Source: Fimenecus sp045593555 (lineage in GTDB: Bacteria > Bacillota > Clostridia > Oscillospirales > Acutalibacteraceae). From it: a DNA stretch of 64,000 nt. Positions 1-7,743 of this stretch are shown here, piece after piece. The notes beneath the pieces are model-generated. The model was not told where the DNA came from. It was given only the letters and a program-made list of their open reading frames with translations, and searched no databases. A program made the translations under genes and the position numbers. The stretch is from positions 167,220 to 231,219 of the forward strand of contig JAZNWU010000037.1 of assembly GCA_045593555.1 (NCBI GenBank), given 5' to 3'. The stretch's first letter is position 1, and the number at the start of each line of letters is the position of its first letter.

Positions 1-29
1 ATTATTATTTTCTGTAAGGAATGAAATGA

Positions 30-644
30 ATGATAGCAATAATTGATTACGGTGCAGGTAATTTGCAGAGTGTAAAAAAAGCTCTTGATTTTATCGGTGC
101 CGAAAGTGTAATAACGGATAATCCCGAAACAATCAACGCTTGTGACAAAATTTTGCTTCCGGGTGTTGGTTCATTTGGTGATGCAATGGATTCCATGAGT
201 AAAAAAGGTCTTGTTGAAACTGTAAAACGGAATGCTTTAAGTGGAAAACCATTTTTAGGTATTTGTCTTGGACTTCAACTGCTTTTTGAAGAGTCAGAAG
301 AATCTCCCGGAGTAAAAGGTCTTGGCATTTTCAAGGGTAAAATTAAGAAGTTTTCACCTGATATGGGACTTAAAATTCCTCATATAGGTTGGAATTCACT
401 TGAAATTAAGCAAAAAGATACTCTCTTTAAGAATATTCCCGAAAACAGTTATGTTTATTTCGTTCATTCATATTATCTTCATGCAGAAGATGAAGATGAA
501 ATCGCAACTGTGACAAATTATGGAATTGATTTTCATTCTGCAGTCGGAAAAAATAATGTCTTTGCAACACAGTTTCACCCTGAAAAATCAGGTGATGTGG
601 GATTACAGATTCTTAAAAATTTTGCATCAATGGAGGGTAAATAA
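30..644 (+). CDS. hisH: Imidazole glycerol phosphate synthase, glutaminase subunit
   Basis: HisH hydrolyses glutamine and passes ammonia to HisF, which makes imidazole glycerol phosphate and AICAR in histidine biosynthesis. The 204-residue product has the class I glutamine amidotransferase layout: an N-terminal IIDYGAGNLQSV strand-turn, the nucleophile motif GICLGLQLLFE with its Cys near residue 78, and the C-terminal His/Glu pair in TQFHPEKSG. Length is normal for the family. ATG at 30 follows a TAAGGA ribosome site. The hisF start codon follows the stop directly, so the two subunits are translationally linked. Other his genes presumably lie upstream of the window. Confidence 0.96.
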   Translation: MIAIIDYGAGNLQSVKKALDFIGAESVITDNPETINACDKILLPGVGSFGDAMDSMSKKGLVETVKRNALSGKPFLGICLGLQLLFEESEESPGVKGLGIFKGKIKKFSPDMGLKIPHIGWNSLEIKQKDTLFKNIPENSYVYFVHSYYLHAEDEDEIATVTNYGIDFHSAVGKNNVFATQFHPEKSGDVGLQILKNFASMEGK

Positions 645-1400
645 ATGTACGCTAAAAGAATTATACCTTGTCTTGATGTTAAAAATGGTCGAGTAGTAAA
701 GGGTGTCAGCTTCGTCAATATCCGTGATGCAGGTGACCCTGTGGAATGTGCTATTGAATACAATAAAAAAGGTGCTGACGAGTTAGTTCTACTTGACATT
801 ACTGCAACTCACGAGGGCAGAGGCACAATGCTCGAAATTGTCCGTCAGGTTGCCGATAATATCTTTATTCCATTTACAGTTGGTGGCGGAATTCGTACAG
901 TTGATGATTTTAAAGAATTACTTCGTGCAGGTGCTGATAAAATTTCAGTAAACTCTGCTGCTGTTCGAAATCCTGACCTTATAAACGACGCTGCATATAA
1001 ATTCGGTAGTCAGTGTGTTGTTTGTGCTATTGATGCTAAACGAAATGCTCAAGGTTGGGAGGTTTATCTCAATGGTGGAAGAATTCCGACAGGCATTGAT
1101 GCTGTTAAATGGGCAGAAGAAGCAGTTAAAAGGGGAGCAGGAGAAATATTGCTCACAAGTATGGATTGTGACGGTCAAAAGACAGGTTACGACAATGACC
1201 TTAACCGTGCAGTTTCTGAATGTGTAGGCGTGCCTGTAATCGCATCAGGTGGAGCAGGTGAAAAATCCCATTTCCTTGATGCTTTCAATGAGGGCAAAGC
1301 AGACGCTGTACTTGCTGCATCCCTTTTCCACTTCAACGAAATTCCAATCATGGACTTAAAACACTATCTCAAAGACAATGGAATTTCAGTTCGATTATAA
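645..1400 (+). CDS. hisF: Imidazole glycerol phosphate synthase, cyclase subunit
   Basis: HisF is the TIM-barrel synthase subunit that uses ammonia from HisH to convert PRFAR to imidazole glycerol phosphate and AICAR. The 251-residue product shows both catalytic aspartates in context: IIPCLDVKNGRVVKG near residue 11 and CAIDAK near residue 130. It also has the phosphate-binding loops VGGGIRT and ASGGAG. A GGAGG-like ribosome site lies inside the end of hisH, and the ATG follows the hisH stop with no spacer. It is the last gene of the operon, because a strong terminator hairpin starts a few bases after the stop. Confidence 0.97.
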   Translation: MYAKRIIPCLDVKNGRVVKGVSFVNIRDAGDPVECAIEYNKKGADELVLLDITATHEGRGTMLEIVRQVADNIFIPFTVGGGIRTVDDFKELLRAGADKISVNSAAVRNPDLINDAAYKFGSQCVVCAIDAKRNAQGWEVYLNGGRIPTGIDAVKWAEEAVKRGAGEILLTSMDCDGQKTGYDNDLNRAVSECVGVPVIASGGAGEKSHFLDAFNEGKADAVLAASLFHFNEIPIMDLKHYLKDNGISVRL

Positions 1401-1405
1401 TGAAA

Positions 1406-1436
1406 AACGGCGAGGGAAACCTCGCCGTTAATTTTG
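1406..1436. terminator. Bidirectional terminator between hisF and the phosphoesterase
   Basis: A perfect 10-bp stem (AACGGCGAGG / CCTCGCCGTT) closes a GAAA tetraloop. On the plus strand it is followed by TTAATTTT. On the minus strand the flanking run of A in front of the stem becomes TTTTT, so the element can end both the hisF transcript and the convergent transcript from 3420 to 1448. Confidence 0.85.
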
Positions 1437-1447
1437 CACTTATTAAG

Positions 1448-2869
1448 TTATCCTCTGTTTTTGATTTCGCCTTTTCTTGAAATGTTGTTTATAACATTAT
1501 AAATTGTTCCAAGATACTTACCGAATACATACCAAAGTTGCACAGGTTCATCAGGATGACCACCTTGCTGAGATGTTTTGTTGATTGTGAATTCGGTGAA
1601 AGCATTTTCTGAACCGTATGTATAAGATTTTATAGTCAGACTGTCTTCTGTGAAGTTGAGAATGTTATAAATTCCCTTTGTTTCACTAATATAATCTGTT
1701 GCGATATATTCACTCTTTCTGTCAGAGTCTATAATATCTTCCTGAACTTCAGCATCAGGGTCAACACGAAGTGTACCGTTGTTAAGATAAATTGTACCTT
1801 CAGGATTTGTTACAGATGTTTCGCCGTCAAGAGTCTGTGTAATCTCATTTTTATATATTACATGGCTTCTGCTGAAACAATGACTATGACCTGTAAGTAC
1901 AAGGTCTATCTGGAACTTGTCGATGATTGGAGTGAAAAGAAGACGAAGAAGCTTGTTTTCCGATTCTCTTGATTCGATGTGACCACCGTATAAATCGTGG
2001 TGGAACATCATTATTCTCCATGTTGCATCAGGATTTTCTTCTATTGCATTTTTAACGAATTTATAATGGTCAGCTGCTGAAGAATTTGTACTGTCAAGCA
2101 CAAGGAAGATAGCATTTCCCTTTGTAAAATAGTAGTCACCATGAATAAGTGATTTTGAGATATTATTTGTTTTTGTGTTTGGGTAATTTGCTAATGCATC
2201 ATAAGTATATCTTTTTACATCATGGTTACCGATTGCCATAGCAAACGGAATGGATTTAAGTTGTTCAGGTAAAAACAAACCAAAATACTCGTGTGGTTGA
2301 CCTTCTGTTGCTTGGTCACCACCTGAAAGAATAAGAGAAATATCTTCTCTTGCAGTTGCTTCATTAAGTGCATTTTCCCACATTTGTGCACTTTCGTAAA
2401 GCACAGGGTCGTCATAACTTTCGCCTGTAAGGTGAATGTCGCTGACATAAATTGCAGAAAAGTCTTCACCATCTGCAACTGTTTTAAAAGATTTTACATC
2501 TGTATCTGTTGTACCATCTGTGCATACATAGTAATATGTTTTACCTTTTTCAAGGCCTGTCACTGTAACGTGATTTGAACGTTCAACCTTTTCGTTGGAA
2601 TGGATTGTGCCGGTGAAAGATACAAAATTTGTCATATTCTCATTTTCGCTGACTTTAACGACAGGGTCAACACCGTCTTTGCCACCATACCATGTTACAC
2701 GGATTTCTGTGTCATCTGCACCGGGACTGATATAAACACCTTTGTTTTCTGCAACATTTTCCGGGTAGAAAGCATCTTCAGATATTGCTGAAATATTTAT
2801 AGGCAAAGTGGAAGTAAATAGTATTATAAGGCACATTGTCAATGCAATGAGTTTTTTTGTTATATTCAT
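1448..2869 (-). CDS. Secreted calcineurin-like metallophosphoesterase, purple acid phosphatase type
   Basis: A 473-residue exported phosphoesterase. Residues 1-28 form a signal peptide (lysines, then a hydrophobic core ending at SAIS). Residues about 45-130 are a fibronectin-like domain as found at the N terminus of purple acid phosphatases (VTGLEKGKTYYY). The catalytic domain, about 138-335, carries every metallophosphoesterase motif: SDIHLTG, GGDQ, GNHD, FHHD and GHSH. These ligands would hold two metal ions. The C terminus ends in a short aromatic, amphipathic stretch (WYVFGKYLGTIYNVI), possibly for surface retention. AGGAG precedes the ATG. It lies 23 bases downstream of the nitroreductase gene on the same strand, so the two are probably co-transcribed. 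The natural substrate cannot be told from sequence. Confidence 0.88.
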   Translation of the reverse strand: MNITKKLIALTMCLIILFTSTLPINISAISEDAFYPENVAENKGVYISPGADDTEIRVTWYGGKDGVDPVVKVSENENMTNFVSFTGTIHSNEKVERSNHVTVTGLEKGKTYYYVCTDGTTDTDVKSFKTVADGEDFSAIYVSDIHLTGESYDDPVLYESAQMWENALNEATAREDISLILSGGDQATEGQPHEYFGLFLPEQLKSIPFAMAIGNHDVKRYTYDALANYPNTKTNNISKSLIHGDYYFTKGNAIFLVLDSTNSSAADHYKFVKNAIEENPDATWRIMMFHHDLYGGHIESRESENKLLRLLFTPIIDKFQIDLVLTGHSHCFSRSHVIYKNEITQTLDGETSVTNPEGTIYLNNGTLRVDPDAEVQEDIIDSDRKSEYIATDYISETKGIYNILNFTEDSLTIKSYTYGSENAFTEFTINKTSQQGGHPDEPVQLWYVFGKYLGTIYNVINNISRKGEIKNRG

Positions 2870-2892
2870 TTTTAAACTCCTTAATTTTGTGA

Positions 2893-3420
2893 TTAATCAA
2901 TAACCACACAAACATCTTCAAGTGATTTTCTTACCTTATTTCGAGGACTTTCGTCTGCTGAATATCCCGTTGCAATTACAAGTCTGATTTTGTCTTCGAT
3001 ACCAAAATACTCACGGACCTTATCTTCTTCAACCATACCGATAATGCAAGTTCCAAGACCTAAATCGGCAGCCTGTAAGCAGTAATGAGCAACTGAAAGA
3101 CCGATGTCATTTTCAGCCCATTTCTGACTGTTTTTAACCTTTTCAATAACAAAGGACTTAAGTGTAGCTTCTTTTTCTGTAACAATAGCGAATGCAGGGC
3201 AATTCTGCACGAATTTATTAGCACCGTTTGGCTGAATACAATCTCTTATTTTCTCTGCATTTTCACCACCATTGATAATGTAGTATTTCCAAGGCTGTGA
3301 GTTGCAAGCAGACGGTGAAAGTCTTGCGGCATCAACGCACTTAATGAGTAAATCTGTGTTTACAGGTTCACCGTTATAATTTCTACAGCTTTCTCTTTTT
3401 AAAATCAATTCATTAAACAT
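2893..3420 (-). CDS. Nitroreductase-family FMN oxidoreductase
   Basis: A 175-residue single-domain nitroreductase-fold flavoprotein. Typical family segments are visible: the N-terminal RESCRNYNGEPV (FMN phosphate contact), SPSACNSQPWKYYII, the central helix AHYCLQAADLGLGTCIIG and the C-terminal VIATGY strand. Members use NAD(P)H to reduce nitro-aromatics, quinones or flavins, and the physiological substrate is unknown here. AGGAG precedes the ATG. A consensus promoter (3451-3479, minus strand) lies directly upstream and the metallophosphoesterase gene directly downstream. Confidence 0.88.
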   Translation of the reverse strand: MFNELILKRESCRNYNGEPVNTDLLIKCVDAARLSPSACNSQPWKYYIINGGENAEKIRDCIQPNGANKFVQNCPAFAIVTEKEATLKSFVIEKVKNSQKWAENDIGLSVAHYCLQAADLGLGTCIIGMVEEDKVREYFGIEDKIRLVIATGYSADESPRNKVRKSLEDVCVVID

Positions 3421-3450
3421 AAGTATTTCTCCTAATAATAAGTTAAAAAT

Positions 3451-3479
3451 ATTATATACTATTTTTTATCTTTGTTCAA
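3451..3479 (-). promoter_or_regulatory. Vegetative promoter for the nitroreductase operon
   Basis: Read on the minus strand, TTGAAC (3479-3474) and a perfect TATAAT (3456-3451) are separated by 17 bases. This sits about 30 bases before the nitroreductase start and is back to back with the pncB promoter. Confidence 0.7.
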
Positions 3480-3489
3480 TAATTTGTTA

Positions 3490-3518
3490 TAGACTTTTAA
3501 ATGATTATTTGTTAAAAT
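3490..3518 (+). promoter_or_regulatory. Probable promoter for pncB-ppa
   Basis: TAGACT (3490-3495) and TAAAAT (3513-3518) with a 17-base spacer and a TGT extended -10. The -35 is only moderate. The element ends 17 bases before the pncB start, which would give a very short leader. Confidence 0.5.
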
Positions 3519-3535
3519 ATAAACAGGTGATATTT

Positions 3536-4993
3536 ATGAACAATGAATCTCTCAATAAAAACAGATTTTTAATGACGGAGCTTTACGAACTCACAATGGC
3601 TAACGGTCTTTTTATGAGTGGTAAAAACAACGAAATTGCATATTTCGATGTTTTCTTCAGAAAAGTTCCCGATAAAGGTGGCTTTGCAGTTTTTGCAGGG
3701 CTTTCAAGGATTATAGATTTTATTAAAAATATCTCATTTACCGAGTCTGACTTAAGTTATCTTTCTTCACTCGGACTTTGTGACGAATTTATTGATTATC
3801 TTCGTAATTTCAAATTTGAGTGTGACATCTGGTCTGTTCCTGAGGGAACACCCATATTCCCTAATGAACCTGTGATTAAGGTTCGTGGACCTATTGTTCA
3901 GGCACAGCTTATTGAAACAATTCTTATGGTGTGTATGAATCATCAGAGTCTTATTGCAACTAAAGCTAACAGACTTGTCCGTGCTGCGAAAGGTACAAGT
4001 GTTGCTGAATTCGGTACTCGTCGTGCAGTTGGTTTTGATTCTGCATTTTATGGCTCTCGTGCAGCATATATCGGTGGTTGTATCGGCACATCAGGTGTAG
4101 TTCAGAGTGAAAAGTTCGGTATTCCTACAATGAATACAATGGTTCACAGCTGGGTGCAGATGTTTGACTCCGAATACGAAGCATTCTGCGAGTATGCAAG
4201 ACAATATCCTGATGATTGCTCACTTGTTGTTGATACTTATGACACAATCCGTTCAGGTGTGCCCAATGCAATCAAGGCATTTAATGATGTTTTATCACCT
4301 ATGGGCAAACGACCTGTAAGTATCCGTATTGACTCTGGTGATATCACATATCTCTCCAAAAAAGCAAGAAAGATGCTTGATGAAGCAGGCTATCCTGATT
4401 GTAATATTACTGCGTCAAATTCACTTGATGAATATATTATTAACGATATGATTCTTCAGGGTGCAAAGGTCGATTGCTTTATAGTTGGTGAAAGACTTAT
4501 AAATTCAGCATCAGCACCACTTTTCAGTGGTGTTTATAAACTAAGTGCTGTTGAAAAGAACGGTGAGATTATACCTAAAATCAATCTTTCTGAGAATGTA
4601 AGTAAAATTACAACACCACATTCAAAAATGCTTTACAGACTTTTCGACTGTGAAACAGGCAAGGCTATTGCTGATGTGCTTACGTTAGATAATGAGGAAA
4701 TCGACGAAAGTAAACCATACACACTCTTTGACCCTGATTTTACTTGGAAACGCAAAGAGGTTGAAAACTTTGTTGCAAGAAAAATGCTTGTACCTGTTTT
4801 CCAGAATGGTGAGTGTGTATATAAAGAACCGTCAGTTGATGAAATAAGAGATTATTGTTCAGAACAGATTGATAATCTTTGGGAAGAAGTTAAAAGATTT
4901 GAAAACCCTCATACCTATTATGTTGACCTTTCAGAAAATCTTTGGAGAGTGAGAAAAGAACTGATAGAAGAATATAAAGGAGTTAAGAAATAA
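3536..4993 (+). CDS. pncB: Nicotinate phosphoribosyltransferase
   Basis: PncB makes nicotinate mononucleotide from nicotinate and PRPP, with ATP hydrolysis, in NAD salvage. The product (485 residues from this start) opens with the family signature LMTELYELTMANGLF and has GGFAVFAGL, VAEFGTRRAVG and the MVHSWVQMF segment with the histidine that is phosphorylated in this family. An RIDSGDI loop follows. I chose ATG 3536 because AGGTGA lies five bases before it; a TTG at 3509 in frame has no ribosome site. The stop overlaps the ppa start (TAATG). The coupling makes sense because the reaction releases pyrophosphate. The window also carries nadA, so both salvage and de novo NAD routes are represented. 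Confidence 0.94.
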   Translation: MNNESLNKNRFLMTELYELTMANGLFMSGKNNEIAYFDVFFRKVPDKGGFAVFAGLSRIIDFIKNISFTESDLSYLSSLGLCDEFIDYLRNFKFECDIWSVPEGTPIFPNEPVIKVRGPIVQAQLIETILMVCMNHQSLIATKANRLVRAAKGTSVAEFGTRRAVGFDSAFYGSRAAYIGGCIGTSGVVQSEKFGIPTMNTMVHSWVQMFDSEYEAFCEYARQYPDDCSLVVDTYDTIRSGVPNAIKAFNDVLSPMGKRPVSIRIDSGDITYLSKKARKMLDEAGYPDCNITASNSLDEYIINDMILQGAKVDCFIVGERLINSASAPLFSGVYKLSAVEKNGEIIPKINLSENVSKITTPHSKMLYRLFDCETGKAIADVLTLDNEEIDESKPYTLFDPDFTWKRKEVENFVARKMLVPVFQNGECVYKEPSVDEIRDYCSEQIDNLWEEVKRFENPHTYYVDLSENLWRVRKELIEEYKGVKK

Positions 4994-5523
4994 TGAATAT
5001 ATGGCACGATATTGACCCTGCAAGAATTACAAGAAAAGATTTTGAAGCAGTAATTGAAATCAGCAAGGGTAGTAAAATGAAATATGAGCTTGATAAGGAA
5101 ACAGGTCTTTTAAAACTTGACCGTGTTCTTCATACATCAACTCACTATCCTGCAAACTACGGATTTATCCCAAGAACTTTTGCAGATGATAATGACCCGT
5201 TGGATGTTCTTGTTCTTTGCTCAGAGAAGATTGAACCGATGGCTCTTGTCCGTTGCTATCCTATTGGCGTTATATCAATGGTTGACGGTGGCCACGCTGA
5301 TGATAAGATTATTGCAATTCCGTTTGGTGACCCGACTTACAATGAGTACAAGGATATAAGTCAGCTTCCAAAACACGTTTTTGATGAAATGACACATTTC
5401 TTCAAGGTGTATAAAATGCTTGAAAATAAAGATACTGCAATTGATGAGGCAAAAGGCGTTCTTGCTGCAGTGGATATCATTGAAGATGCCATTGAGGGTT
5501 ATAAAAAGTCATTCGTAAAATAA
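4993..5523 (+). CDS. ppa: Inorganic pyrophosphatase, family I
   Basis: Soluble Mg-dependent pyrophosphatase that hydrolyses PPi to two phosphates. The 176-residue product has the family I motifs HYPANYGFIPRT and DDNDPLDVLVL, the latter with the metal-binding aspartates, and VDGGHADDKIIAIP further on. Its ATG shares one base with the pncB stop, which suggests translational coupling so that PPi released by PncB is removed. A terminator follows 17 bases after the stop. Confidence 0.94.
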   Translation: MNIWHDIDPARITRKDFEAVIEISKGSKMKYELDKETGLLKLDRVLHTSTHYPANYGFIPRTFADDNDPLDVLVLCSEKIEPMALVRCYPIGVISMVDGGHADDKIIAIPFGDPTYNEYKDISQLPKHVFDEMTHFFKVYKMLENKDTAIDEAKGVLAAVDIIEDAIEGYKKSFVK

Positions 5524-5539
5524 TAAAATACACAATTCT

Positions 5540-5575
5540 GCACTTCGTTTTTAACAAAAACGAGGTGCTTTTTTA
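5540..5575 (+). terminator. Terminator of pncB-ppa
   Basis: A 13-bp stem (GCACTTCGTTTTT / AAAAACGAGGTGC with one T·G wobble) and AAC loop, followed by TTTTTTAT. Confidence 0.85.
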
Positions 5576-5656
5576 TTTGTTTTTGATTGTGCATAATTTA
5601 CAAAAAGTTTTTCAAAATTTTGTAGAAAAATGCACAAAATAATTTTTCGGTTTTTG

Positions 5657-5685
5657 TTGATTTTTTTATTGTTATAATGTATAAT
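5657..5685 (+). promoter_or_regulatory. Promoter of the mraZ division/cell wall cluster
   Basis: TTGATT (5657-5662) and TATAAT (5680-5685) with a 17-base spacer. A second TATAAT at 5673-5678 has no good -35. The predicted transcript begins near 5692, just ahead of a GTGGAGG ribosome site that serves a tiny leader ORF rather than mraZ. Confidence 0.65.
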
Positions 5686-5707
5686 AAATTCATCGAGTGG
5701 AGGATAA

Positions 5708-5740
5708 ATGCACCCAAAATTCATTAAAAAGGAATTTTAG
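5708..5740 (+). other. Possible 10-codon leader peptide ahead of mraZ
   Basis: GTGGAGG (5697-5703) lies four bases before an ATG that opens a 10-codon frame (MHPKFIKKEF) ended by TAG. It is in the 5' leader of the mraZ transcript and stops 31 bases before the mraZ start. It may be translated or may be chance; nothing shows a regulatory role. Confidence 0.3.
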
Positions 5741-5771
5741 AAAGAAACTAACTACGAAAGGAATGGAAATA

Positions 5772-6185
5772 ATGATTACATTTGTTGGCTCAAATTATCA
5801 TAATCTTGACGCAAAAAATCGTTTGTTTATTCCTGTTCGTTATCGTGACCAGCTTGGTGAACGTTTCTTTATTATGCCCGGTGCTGACGGTTGTCTTTTC
5901 GTTTATCCTCAGGAAAATTTCCAGGTTGTTGCAGAACAATACAGAGCGAAGCATAAGTCAACAAAGGAACAAACTGCATTTTTCAGTAAGGTTTGTGAAG
6001 CAACTGTTGACAATCAGGGTCGTGTTACGCTTGATGCAAAGCATGTAAAGTACGCAGAACTTGTTAAGGAAGTTGCTGTTATTGGTGCTGGTCGTAGAGT
6101 TGAAATATGGTCTATGGATAAATTCAAGATTTCTTATCTTGATAATGACACTGAAATTGATTATTCAGAAGATATTGATTGGTAA
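5772..6185 (+). CDS. mraZ: Transcriptional regulator MraZ
   Basis: MraZ is a DNA-binding protein of the double SpoVT/AbrB fold that controls its own division cluster. The 137-residue product shows the two expected repeats, NYHNLDAKNRLFIPVRYRD near the N terminus and TVDNQGRVTLDAKHVKYA near residue 80. The chosen ATG at 5772 has AAAGGA nine bases before it. The in-frame ATGs at 5697 and 5763 lack usable spacing and would add residues that the family does not have. It is the first gene of the cluster, and rsmH follows at once. GTGG-type MraZ boxes upstream are not clear to me. Confidence 0.93.
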   Translation: MITFVGSNYHNLDAKNRLFIPVRYRDQLGERFFIMPGADGCLFVYPQENFQVVAEQYRAKHKSTKEQTAFFSKVCEATVDNQGRVTLDAKHVKYAELVKEVAVIGAGRRVEIWSMDKFKISYLDNDTEIDYSEDIDW

Positions 6186-6190
6186 TTAAA

Positions 6191-7105
6191 ATGGAATTTT
6201 CACATATTTCAGTTTTGTTTGAGGAAACAATTGAATCACTTGATATTAAAAAAGACGGTTTCTATGTTGATTGTACTTGTGGCGGTGCGGGGCATTCAAG
6301 GGCAATACTGGAACGCATCCCGGACGGTGTTCTTATAGCTATTGACCGTGACCCCGACGCCATTAAGGTTATTACTGAACGAATCGGCAATATGCCACAG
6401 ACACAAATTGTCAATGATAACTTCAGCAACATAAAGAATATATTAAATGGAAGACAAGCTGACGGCATTCTTGCAGATTTGGGTGTGAGTTCATTTCAAC
6501 TTGATACTCCCGAAAGAGGCTTTTCTTTCCATCACGATGCTCCTCTCGATATGAGAATGAGTAAATCAGGCAAAAGTGCATACGATGTTGTGAATGGCTA
6601 CACAGAACACGAACTTTGTAATATCATAAGCCGATATGGTGAAGAAAAGTTTGCGAAAAGTATTGCAAGAAATATTGTTAAAACAAGAGAACAGAAAAAT
6701 ATAGAAACTACTCTGGAACTTGCAGAACTTATTAAGGATTCAGTCCCTGCAAAATACAGACGGGATGGTCATCCTGCAAGAAAAACATTTCAGGCAATAA
6801 GAATTGAAGTGAATGACGAACTTTCAACACTTTCACAGGCAGTCGAGGATATGTTTTACAGCCTTAAGGTTGGGGGACGGCTTTCGATAATAACTTTCCA
6901 TTCTCTTGAGGATAGAACAGTTAAAGAAAAGTTCCGTCAGTTGACACAAGGATGTACTTGTCCGAAAGAATTCCCTGTATGCGTTTGCGGAAAAACTCCT
7001 GAAGGCAAAATAATAAATAAAGGTTTATCTGCAAAACAGTCAGAGCTTGATATGAATAACAGAAGCCGAAGTGCGAAACTTCGTACTATCGAAAGAATAA
7101 AGTAA
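6191..7105 (+). CDS. rsmH: 16S rRNA (cytosine-1402-N4)-methyltransferase
   Basis: RsmH (MraW) methylates N4 of C1402 in the ribosomal P site using S-adenosylmethionine. The 304-residue product has HISVLFEETIESL at the N terminus, the SAM site VDCTCGGAGHS, GILADLGVSSFQLD, and the family-specific segment HPARKTFQAIRIEVNDEL followed by IITFHSLEDR. ATG 6191 gives the conserved start (MEFSHISVL); a TTG at 6179 would overlap mraZ and add four residues. Position two in the cluster is the usual one. Confidence 0.96.
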   Translation: MEFSHISVLFEETIESLDIKKDGFYVDCTCGGAGHSRAILERIPDGVLIAIDRDPDAIKVITERIGNMPQTQIVNDNFSNIKNILNGRQADGILADLGVSSFQLDTPERGFSFHHDAPLDMRMSKSGKSAYDVVNGYTEHELCNIISRYGEEKFAKSIARNIVKTREQKNIETTLELAELIKDSVPAKYRRDGHPARKTFQAIRIEVNDELSTLSQAVEDMFYSLKVGGRLSIITFHSLEDRTVKEKFRQLTQGCTCPKEFPVCVCGKTPEGKIINKGLSAKQSELDMNNRSRSAKLRTIERIK

Positions 7106-7128
7106 GTTTAAAGTAAAGGAAGATTAAA

Positions 7129-7638
7129 TTGGCACAGCAGAACAGAAATGCTTATACATATAACAAAAGTGCAAAAGTAATTGCTTATAATGGCTCTGCA
7201 GCGCCAAAAATGAAGCCTGCACCTCAAAAAAGACCTAATCTTGAACTCGTTCAGAAGACAAGACAGACAGCAGTGCAGGTTCGCCAGCAGACAGCTACAG
7301 ATACAAAACGAGCAGTTAAGATTATGTTTATTTCAATTGCTATCCTGATGTTTATGGCAATTGCCATTTACAGTCGAGTTCAGCTTGATGAAATTAACCG
7401 TGAAATCAAGAGAGTTGAGAATAAGATTGAATTGGCAGAGAGCGATGCAATAAGAATCAATAATGAATTGAATGCAATCGTATCCATAAATAACGTAGAA
7501 GATTATGCAGCAAATCAGCTTGGTATGGTGAAAGTTCAGGATTATCAGGTTGTTTATGTTGATTTGTCTTCTGAAGATTATGTTGCAAAGGTAAACGGAA
7601 AAGACACAGGCTTGTCTTCGGTAATAAACAAAAAATAA
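7129..7638 (+). CDS. ftsL: FtsL-like division protein
   Basis: A 169-residue bitopic membrane protein in the FtsL position. Residues 1-60 are basic, Gln/Lys-rich and cytoplasmic; about 63-82 form one membrane segment (IMFISIAILMFMAIAIY); about 83-120 form a coiled coil (INREIKRVENKIELAESDA), the pairing surface for DivIC/FtsQ; and an AANQLGMVKV segment typical of FtsL/DivIC follows. Sequence conservation is low in this family, so the call leans on topology and position between rsmH and the PBP. The start is TTG, supported by AAAGGAAG seven bases upstream. Confidence 0.8.
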   Translation: MAQQNRNAYTYNKSAKVIAYNGSAAPKMKPAPQKRPNLELVQKTRQTAVQVRQQTATDTKRAVKIMFISIAILMFMAIAIYSRVQLDEINREIKRVENKIELAESDAIRINNELNAIVSINNVEDYAANQLGMVKVQDYQVVYVDLSSEDYVAKVNGKDTGLSSVINKK

Positions 7639-7665
7639 TCGTAATATATTAATATGGAAACAATT

Positions 7666-7705
7666 GAGAGTTGGGGCAAAGTGCCGATAACTCTCGTTGT
7701 TTTAT
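7666..7705 (+). terminator. Hairpin between ftsL and the PBP gene, possible attenuator
   Basis: A stem GAGAGTT / AACTCTC (7666-7672 with 7689-7695) and an inner stem GGCA / TGCC around AAG, followed by GTTGTTTTATT. The U tract is interrupted, so partial termination or a processing site are both possible. It splits the cluster at the only intergenic gap larger than about 70 bases between mraZ and murG. Confidence 0.5.
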
Positions 7706-7743
7706 TAAAAAGCAATTTTTTATAAGGGATGTGACACTGAAAG

